The translations under genes were made by a program, and so were the position numbers. A stretch of DNA of 64,000 nt from Usnea hakonensis. Taxonomy: Eukaryota > Ascomycota > Lecanoromycetes > Lecanorales > Parmeliaceae. Shown here piece after piece: positions 55,601-64,000 of this stretch (positions are counted from its first letter, which is position 1; each line of letters starts with the position of its first letter). The DNA lies in NCBI GenBank assembly GCA_013423325.1, contig BLJB01000036.1:334647-398646 (forward strand). The letters are read 5' to 3'. The notes under the pieces were generated by a model, which made no database searches, had not been told where the DNA came from, and saw only the letters and a program-made list of their open reading frames with translations.

Positions 55601-57900
55601 TTCTATATTTATAAATCTAATATTAATAGTTAGAGAATAATATATAATAATTATTTAATAGAGTATATATAGATATATTAAATAGAATATTTATTAAAAA
55701 CTTTTAGATAGTTATTTAAAGAAAAAGAGTTATTTAAGCTAAACTTTTTTATAGTATAAAGTTAAAAGGAAAATAATTATAATAATTAATTAATATAATT
55801 AATAAATATTTATTAAAAAATCTCTAAATAGTTATTTAAGGAAAAAGAGTTATTTTTATAATTATAAATATATTAGTAATATTATATAATCTATAAGATT
55901 TATAATATTTATATTTATTCTAATACTTCTATTATTATTTATACTTTATTATAAAATTATTATTATTATATTAAAATTATTATAACCTTATTATAATAGT
56001 AAAATTAAAGTTACTATATAATTATTAGTATATTATATTATATATATATTAATATTAAATCTTCTACTTTTTTTCTCTCTTTATTAAAAAGATTTTAATT
56101 ATTTATAAATATTTATAATAATAAAATAATAAAAGAAATTAATATATATAAATATTTATTTTTAAAATAGATATAATTTTTATTTTATAATATTTTTAAT
56201 AATAATAATAACTTTAATATAGAGGAAAGTATCTCTATCCTTTATTATTAAGTAGATATTAATATATAATAGATTTTTTATAATATAGCGGGATTACTAT
56301 ATAAAATATATTTTAATCTATTTTTAAATAATTATTAATATATTATTTTATTATTATATAGGTAGTATTATAGTTATAAATAGAATATTTTATATTATTT
56401 AGAGATCTTTATATCTTTCTATAAAAGAGTATAAAGGGAAATCTAGCGCTTTATAAATATTATTATAAAGGTTTCTAATACGCGTATATAGCGTAAATAT
56501 AAAGCTTTATTAAAAGAGATTATCTAGTTCTAAAAAAAGTAGGATAAGACTCCTATAACTTTAGAAATATTATAAGATTATAATACTCGATTAGAATAGT
56601 AGTTATAATTAGTTAAAAAAAAGCTTATTAAAAGTAAATAGCGAAAAGCCTATATTAAAGACGCGTTAACTATTATATAAAAAGTATATATTATTAATTA
56701 TATAGTTATATAAATAATAGAGATATATATTATTAATCTAAAAGATAATAGAGATAATATTTTTAGATTATCTTTAATAAATTTTAAAGAAATAATAAAT
56801 TATTTTAAAAATAATATTATTATTAAAAAAGAGATAAAGGTAGAAATAAATATAGATTTTAAAATTAAAGCTAAGATTAAGGGGAAATCTAAAACTACTA
56901 AAAATTAGGAAGAACCCGAAATCGAGGAAGAAGTAGAGGAGGAAGCTAAAGCCGAAACTAAAGTTATTATTTCTAAAATAAATTAGAAAAGGATTAAATC
57001 TAGATAGATAGATATTAATAATAATTTTATTAATTATTATACTTTTAAGAGTTATTAGAAATATTAATAAAAATTATATATTTATATAAAATATAAATAA
57101 GCTTTCTAATAGATCTCTTTACCCTAGTATAAATATTTAGAATAAATTATATTATTATAATTTTACTCTAGCGCCGCTATATCTAAATTAATAATATTAT
57201 CTCTTTATCGGGGTATAATATAGATATAAGAACTTATTAATTATAATCTAATAATATATTATAAGTAAATTATATTATTATAGCTCTACTCTAATAATAT
57301 TATATTTAGATTAAAAGTATTCTTTTCTAATATAATACTTTTTCGCTAGCTCTCTAAATAAATAATTTATAAAAAATTAATAAATTATTATTTATTATTT
57401 AATCTTTTTATTATATAATCCTATATTTATAAATATTAAAGAGTATAATAATATATAGAATCTATAATAGTTAATAATAGATTTATATTTTATATTAACG
57501 TCTCTATTTACTCCGCGATAGTTATCTTTATAATTTAAAGATTTTTTTATTAAAATCTTTATAACCCTATTTATTAGCTATTTAAGTATTATAGTTATTA
57601 GCTAATTAGCGTATATCTAATATTTTTTTTTTTAAAAGCTACTAGTTATATTTATTATTTTAACTAGTCTATTTAATTTTATATTAGAAGCCTTCTCTAA
57701 TATAAATTTTATCTAGTACTTTTTCTACTTTTTAAAACTCCTTATTATTAATTAATTTAGATACTTATATAAATTATAATATATTATTATAATTATATAT
57801 ATAATAAAGCTCTAGAAGTAAAATATAGAAGATATTATAAATTTTATAGATAGATAATAAGAGTAAGTAGTATATTTATACTCCTATTTTATTAATAATT
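52640..57900. mobile_element. AT-rich, RIP-degraded transposon sequence of unresolved type
   Basis: Extremely AT-rich sequence almost without CA or TG dinucleotides, full of TA, as left by repeat-induced point mutation (CpA to TpA on both strands). No long open frame survives. A plus-strand stretch at about 56890-57000 still reads as acidic coding sequence (EEPEIEEEVEEEAKAETKV between RIP-type stops), and one at about 55140-55260 has a protein-like run with a GC island (ACTAGCTCCGCTAGCGGTACGCTGGCGGAA, 55142-55171). These may be other element genes or a different transposon. An imperfect direct repeat of about 50 bp lies at 55687-55737 and 55803-55857. I cannot assign the family. Confidence 0.6.
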
Positions 57901-60900
57901 CTAAAAGGTCTTATAAATTTATAGAATAATTTTTTATTTAGATATTTCTATTTAAAGTTCTTAATTACTAGTATTATTAAATTATTAATATTATACTCTT
58001 TTAGTTAATAAGATTTATTATATTATTTAGTTTAAGATTTAATAATACTTTATAAATAATTAGTAGTTTTATTTCTAAGCTTTTATAACCTTTTTATTTT
58101 TTTATTTATAATAAGTATCCTCCTTTTTATAGAATCGTTCTCGACTTTATATCTAATTTCTAAATAATACTTATATATAAAGTAGAATAATATTATTCTA
58201 ATAGAGGAATATTAATTATTTATATAAGAGAATTTAGCTATAAATAGTAATAAAGTCTAATTAGTTTATATATTATTAATAAATATATATAAGTAGTATT
58301 CTAATTCCTAATTTTAGCGCTTTATCTAATTATTAATTTATAAGTAAAAGGTAATATTAAGATATCTCTTTATTTTTAAATAATAGTAAATAGCTAACTA
58401 AAAATTACTAGTAAATATTAAGCCTTAGTTATTAATAATATTATTAAGTATATTATAATAATAAATAACTTTAATATAAAATATATTCGCTAATTTAGTA
58501 TTACTAATTATAATTTAAATAGGGAGATATCTAATTATCTTAATAAACCGGTCTATTATAATTAGAATAGAGTTATAAATAACTTTTTTATATTTATTTA
58601 AAGATAAATTAATAATAAAGTCTATAGAAATTTCCTTCTAAAGCTTATTAATAATAGATAAAAAACTTAATATATTATAGGGCTAATATCTAAATATCTT
58701 AATATATTAATATATATTATAAATCTTTATATAGTTAGTAATCTATTTTAGATTTTTATTTTAATAGTATTTATAGATAAAAAGCTTATATATCTTTATA
58801 GCGCCGAAGTAGTCTACTAAAAGATTATTATAATATTTTATAATAAGTTTTTTTTAAATTATAGGATCTTTAGGGATATAGAAATAATCTTTATACCTTA
58901 GAAGTCCCTTTTAATCTATATTCTATACTTAATTTTATATCTAATAGCGCTATAATAATTTAGAAACTTTATTATAAAAGAAGCTTATCTAATTATTATA
59001 AATTTATAATTTTTAAATTAATATCTTTATAGGTCTTTTTAATTTATTATATATAGTCTCTAATATATTTTAAACCTTTTTTTTAAAGATTACTATTTAA
59101 ATATTTATAATTTAAAATATAGGCGCTATAATTATAATAAAGGGTTTAATTTTTAATAAATCTTTATTTATCTAAAGCGCTAATTTATTTTAAAATATTA
59201 ATAATAATTAAGTATTTAATAGTAAAATACCCTTATAATTAGATTATTATAATATTAGATTAATAAGATTAATTTTATTTAGTTAATAAAAAATCTTAAA
59301 ATTATAAATAGTTAACTTTAGTATTTAATATATTTATTTAGATATAAATTCCCTCTATTTTATAAAGTTTTTAAAATTATTATAATCTATTTAAATATTA
59401 ATAGTAAATAAATTATTCTCTAGATAGTAATACTATTATTTTATTATCGCGATAATACTAAGTAATTTTTAATTATAGATTTTATAATTCTACTTTATAG
59501 AGATTATCTTTTAAGATTAAAAGATAATAGGTTATTAATAGCTATTATTATTCTATTATAAAAATATAGCTCTTAGATTAAAATTTAAAGTATTAGTTTC
59601 TAAATAGATTTTTTTTTCGGGGTTATAATAATATAAGAATAATACTTTTAAAAAAGTATTATAAAGTTTAATAAATAACTATTTTATACTATTAATTTAT
59701 TTTAATAATCTTATTTTTTTATTTTTTTTACTCCCTTTTAAAAGACTAGTAAAAGATATTATAATCTTTAAATAGTTATAGATAAAGTATTAATAAAAAT
59801 TTAAAAAGTCTAGAAAGATTTATATATTTTAATAGCTTTTTAGCTAAGGCTATTTTTTAATAGATATAACTTACTCCTAATTTATCGCTACGCTATTAAT
59901 AGTAATAATAAATTTTAAGAATTTAATCTATTTAGTAAAAAATTAATATTTCTTTAGATTAATATATAATTAGAATTAATATAATTAATTAAAGACTTAT
60001 TTAATATATTATTAATATTCTAATAACTTAGTATTATAGATAAAAATATTATCGAGGTATATTATATATATTATATTTATAAGACCTATTAAAGTATAAT
60101 TAATATAGGCCTAAAATATCGCGGGTATATTAGCGAGCTTAAATAGTATTATTAAATATTTAAAATAATTATAGCGAGTATAGAATATTATCTTCTACTT
60201 ATTATTAGACTTAATTTAGATCTAGTAATAAGTATCCTTTAAATCTAACTTTAAAAAAACTTTAATATTATATAAATAGTTTAATATCTTAATAATTAAG
60301 GGTAATAAGTATTAATTTTTAATAATTATTATATTTAATTTATAATAATCTATATATAGATAAAGCCTACTATCTTTTTTAGATATAAAAAGAATTAGTA
60401 TATTAATAGAGGAGATTAAATAATAAACTTAATCTTTTTAAAGAGTATTTTCTAAATAATACTAGAGCTCTAATAACTCTAATTAAAAGAGGTTATATAG
60501 GGGGTTATAAAATAGTTCTTTATCTTCTTTAATTTTAATAATATAGTCTTTCTACTTTAGCGCGGGTAAGACTCCTATCTTTTTATTAAAAAAAATATTA
60601 TTATACCCTAATAATTCTAATAGAAGCTTAAAGGTAGAAATATCTTTTTATTTATTATACGCTACTATAATATATATAATAGTAAATATATTTAGTTTTT
60701 TTTTTAACTTTTAGATAAACTTTTTAGCCTTTTTAATCTATAATTTACTAATATTAATTTTAAAACGTTATTACTCCGCCTATAGATTAAGTAAAATATA
60801 TAATTAATTTAATATAAGTATATTTAAAACTAGATTAAGACCTTTCTAGTCTATAATATAAAATAATATATTATACTCCTATTTATAACCCTAGCTATTA

Positions 60901-62277
60901 ATTAACTAATAGTTAAGTTTCAATTATAAGTATTATAATAATATATATATTACCCGCTAATCGTTTTTATTAATAGTAAATTAATATTATAAGATTTAAA
61001 GTCTTATTAGATAATAAACTTCTATAAGATTAAATTAATACTTATACTATAATCGAGGAGAGCTATAATAGGATATTTATTATCCTATAATTTAGTCTAG
61101 CCCTTTATAATAATAAGGGGGACTATCTTTATTCCTTTTTTTTTCTATTTCGCTTATAAGATAATTATAAAGCTTAATTATTTTTTAATAAGATACTAAT
61201 AATATAAATTATTAATTTATTTTTATTAGAATATTTAGATATTTAATAATTAGTCTTACTATAATAAAAATAAGTATTACCCTTATAATTAGAGTTAATA
61301 TTTTTAGGTTTATATTTTTTATTACTATTTTTTTATATATATAATATTTTATTATTATTATTTATATTTAATTTAGATTTAAAAATCTAGTTCTTTAAAG
61401 ATTTACTTCTACTTTTTTTTTTATTTTAATTTCCGGGAGATTTTAAATAGGAATTATTACTATTACTATATTTATATATATATTTTAAAACTTTTTTCTA
61501 TATAATAATTATAGTAAAAAGTTTTTCTCTTTATTTAAATATATTATTAATACTTAAAATTCGATCCTTTAAATTAGATAATAGTTTAGCTAAAAATATA
61601 TTTATCTTATACTCTTTATTTATAGATTTTAATTATTTTTCTAACTTTTTAAAATAAGTTTTAAAGACTAAAACCTTTTAATTAGAAAGTTATATTACTT
61701 TATTATACTTTTTATAAATAAGAAGATATTAATTTATTAAATCTATTATTAGATTTAGAAGGAACTATTTAAATTCTATAAAAGTCTAGCCCTAGAGTCT
61801 TAGTTTAGAATAGTAGATATACTATTAAATATTTAGGTTACCTTTAAGGCTTTTTATATAAAATCTAATTTTTACTCTATTAATAGTAAAATATTTAAAG
61901 CTATTAAAAAATTTAATTTTAATATTATAAAATTATTAGATATACTCGCCCTTATTAATACCCTTATAAGGCTTATCTAGTTTTATAGAATATAAAGTTT
62001 TTATTTTAATAATATTATTACTAAGCCTAAATATTAGTTCTACTATTATATTAACTATATTAATTAATAAATCTTTACCTTTATAGAGCGCTTTATTAAT
62101 AGCTTTAAATCTTATAATCTTAATATTCTATAATAAATAATTATTCTCTTTTTTTAACTTAATAAGGTAATCCTCTCTATTCTAATTAAAAGTCTATTTA
62201 TTATTTAAATTAAAATTTATATTATTATATTACTTAACTATTAGAGAAGTTAAAGAAGGTATTGGATTGGAATTCAT
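57900..62277 (-). mobile_element. RIP-destroyed Ty3/gypsy LTR retrotransposon (gag-RT-IN)
   Basis: On the minus strand a Gag-like frame begins with an ATG at 62277 and stays readable for several hundred codons, interrupted only by TAA/TAG. The reverse transcriptase is recognisable at about 60179-60030: TRYNYFKYLI..LANIPAIF..AYI..IIYLDNIFIY, where the usual YLDD has become YLDN by G-to-A change. The integrase zinc-binding segment is at about 58900-58680 (RYKDYFYIPKDP..LLVDYFGAIKIYKL), with expected His and Cys codons changed to Tyr. Gene order and motifs identify the Ty3/gypsy (Metaviridae) group. All lesions are of the RIP type. I could not delimit the LTRs; the 62.28-62.40 kb sequence, which still has CA/TG, may be leader. 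Confidence 0.8.
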
Positions 62278-62399
62278 ACTCGTGTCTATCTAACTATGTG
62301 AAAGATAATTACGGGAAGCTCTATGGCAATGATATAAGGGAAACCTTTGTAGTATCACTACTACTAGGGTAAAAAAACCTTACCGTACTCCTACTTATC

Positions 62400-64000
62400 T
62401 CCGCTATTTTGAGTCTGTATACCACCTTCGACTACTATCGCTCGGTACCTCCTACGCTCGTATTCCTCTACCCCCTTTGTGTCGACGCTAGCGTCCCTTA
62501 GGCCGCTCTGTTCCTATATAACTAGTCTTTTACTAGGGAATACTGGCCTAGGAGGCCGGATTGGATTAGCTATCTAGTTAACGCCCTCGCCCCTCTTGGG
62601 GTAGTTAGTATTCTCCGTAGGTCACTAGTTCCTACGGACTCTAGAAGTGCTAGTCTGAATTGTCCTAGCCTCGGATAGAAGATAAGGATATATTTGGTGT
62701 CCTATTTCGGCTAGCCGCATTCGTAGCTGGCTATATAGATACCCGGGACCTTACGACGGAAGAGGAACTATGCCAGCCCGATCTTCTCTGTTTGCATCTG
62801 GATCAGGGCGGAGCTTTCGGCTTTCGCGAGGTTATAGTGAAGTATTCTTCTCGTTTTCTAGTCCTTAGGACCCTAAGCTAGTGTCCTCTCGTTTTCGGGT
62901 ATACCCGTACGGTAGCCTTCCCATAGGGTACGCCAGGCTATATTACCCTAGCCCCGTACTCTTCCCCTTATTGCCTCCGTCTCCTTCCTTTCTCTTTTCC
63001 CTGCGTCGCGTTATTCCCACCCTTCCCTAGGGAGGGCACCCTCGGCCCATAAGCACTTCTCTATCGTAGGCGCTGGTGGTGCCTTTGCCTTACGACCTCG
63101 CTTCCCCCGGAGTGCTCTGCGGATACGTGCGTTTCTAATTTTCGTGACCTCGTGTACGCCCCTAAGGGCTTAGTAACGGAGGACCGCTAGGTCTAAGGAG
63201 ACCTATATAGGGGGAATACCTGTCTCTACCTCCAGTTCCCTAGTATTTATCGCCTTATACGCTCCCGAGACGTATCTTAGGCACTTGTTCTAGGTTATCC
63301 CTAGCTATCTTCCTAGTGTCTTTATTACTCCTCGCGTACCCTCCGGGTTATACCAGATAGCCGCCGCGTACGTTATTGCCGGCCGAACGACGGCCTAGTA
63401 TACCGTACGTACTCGGTTTAGTATTATTCCCTATATCGAGGCTGCCGTTATTGATAGCGCGAGGTATTAGGACGCTATCTTGACTTTTACCTTCTTGAGG
63501 TAGGGACCCTACCTTAGTTTTCTATCCACGTACAGGCCCAGGACCCGTATATTACCCTTTAGCTCTATAACTATTACTCCTAGGTCTACTACGGCTTTTA
63601 TATTGAAGCGTTTCGGCCTTCTAGTGAGGTGGACTAGCTCGTACTTCTTAGGGGCGAAGGTCGCCCCGTATATTTTCGCCCACTTTAAGTATACCTCGTG
63701 GGCTATCTTAAGCGTCGCGTAGTTAGCCTCCGTACTCTTCCCGTATACTAGTAGGTAGACGTCGTCGATAAAGCCTCCGACTTAGAGGTTTAACTTTAGC
63801 TTCGAGTACTCTTCGATAAGCGGTACGTTGAAGAATAGGAACAATACGGGGGATACTAGGGACCCCTATAGGATCCCTATTTCTGCCGGTTCTACCTCGC
63901 TTGTTTTCTATCCTAGCGTTATTAACGTTACTCTCTCCGTGAGAAAGCTCGACGTCTAGTTCACTATCTAGGGAGGGATCCCTTTAGATTTGAGGTTATA
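62400..64000 (-). mobile_element. RIP-damaged non-LTR (LINE, Tad-like) retrotransposon, RT to 3' region
   Basis: Read on the minus strand from the window edge, one frame encodes reverse transcriptase: FLTERVTLITLG.., GIL(stop)GSLVSPVLFLFFNVPLIEEY (63.9-63.8 kb), VGGFIDDVYLLVYGKSTEAN with the catalytic DD at about 63760, and WAK..GATFAPKKYELVHLTRRPKRFN. Thumb/connection and RNase H-like regions follow to about 62.4 kb. Stops appear exactly where Gln or Trp is expected, so CAG, CAA and TGG became TAG and TAA. CA and TG are rare, but CpG is abundant and GC is near normal. The N-terminal part continues beyond the window. The element cannot be active. Confidence 0.85.

Noticed and set aside
52640..62270. 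AT-rich block as a mitochondrial insertion or centromere
   Set aside because: Readable Ty3/gypsy Gag, RT and integrase with RIP-type changes explain at least its right half; no mitochondrial genes were seen. A centromeric role cannot be judged from sequence.
1..64000. tRNA, rRNA or CRISPR arrays
   Set aside because: I saw no cloverleaf with a GGTTCGAATCC-type T arm, no rRNA sequence, and no regularly spaced repeats.

Overview
The window looks like nuclear DNA of a filamentous ascomycete (Pezizomycotina). The genes carry short introns of about 45-85 bp with GT..AG ends and CTGAC/CTAAC-type branch sites. There are Zn2Cys6 and C2H2 regulators, an F-box/LRR protein, a STAND (NLR-like) protein, and transposons bearing the C-to-T/G-to-A scars of repeat-induced point mutation (RIP). 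I cannot name the species. All exon joins were worked out by eye from splice signals and reading frame.

Layout. 0-12 kb: the 3' end of an unknown gene, a RapZ-C-domain protein, a regulator with two duplicated half zinc clusters, a glycosylated membrane protein with a probable frameshift, and an unrecognised 443-aa protein. 13.1-16.0 kb: a decayed GH55 exo-beta-1,3-glucanase. 16.5-27 kb: a secreted type-B carboxylesterase, a Zn2Cys6 transcription factor, and a protein joining a NLR-style N-terminal helical domain to a Zn2Cys6 cluster. 29-43 kb: housekeeping genes (fibrillarin NOP1 and ribosomal protein L17/uL22, divergently transcribed), a 1324-aa F-box protein, and three paralogous C2H2 proteins (one at 29 kb, two in tandem at 41-43 kb). 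45.1-50.1 kb: a CHAT-protease/STAND NTPase gene divergent from a gasdermin-like gene. 50.6-51.7 kb: a cysteine-containing secreted protein. 52.6-62.3 kb: a very AT-rich block with no intact genes, containing a RIP-destroyed Ty3/gypsy element on the minus strand. 62.3-64 kb: the minus-strand RT of a non-LTR (Tad-like) retrotransposon, RIP-damaged but still GC-rich.

How the genes may work together. The most interesting unit is the CHAT-STAND gene (complement 45131-48580) and its divergent neighbour (49198-50052). In fungi, gasdermin-like cell-death proteins are commonly encoded beside a protease with NLR-like architecture that cleaves and activates them. This pair fits that arrangement with a caspase-like CHAT protease, and would be a regulated cell-death or allorecognition module. 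It lies a few kb from the transposon-rich block, next to a secreted-protein gene. NOP1 and RPL17 share a 420-bp divergent promoter with a CACGTG box, which suggests joint control of ribosome production. Between genes there are several kilobases in which I see nothing convincing.
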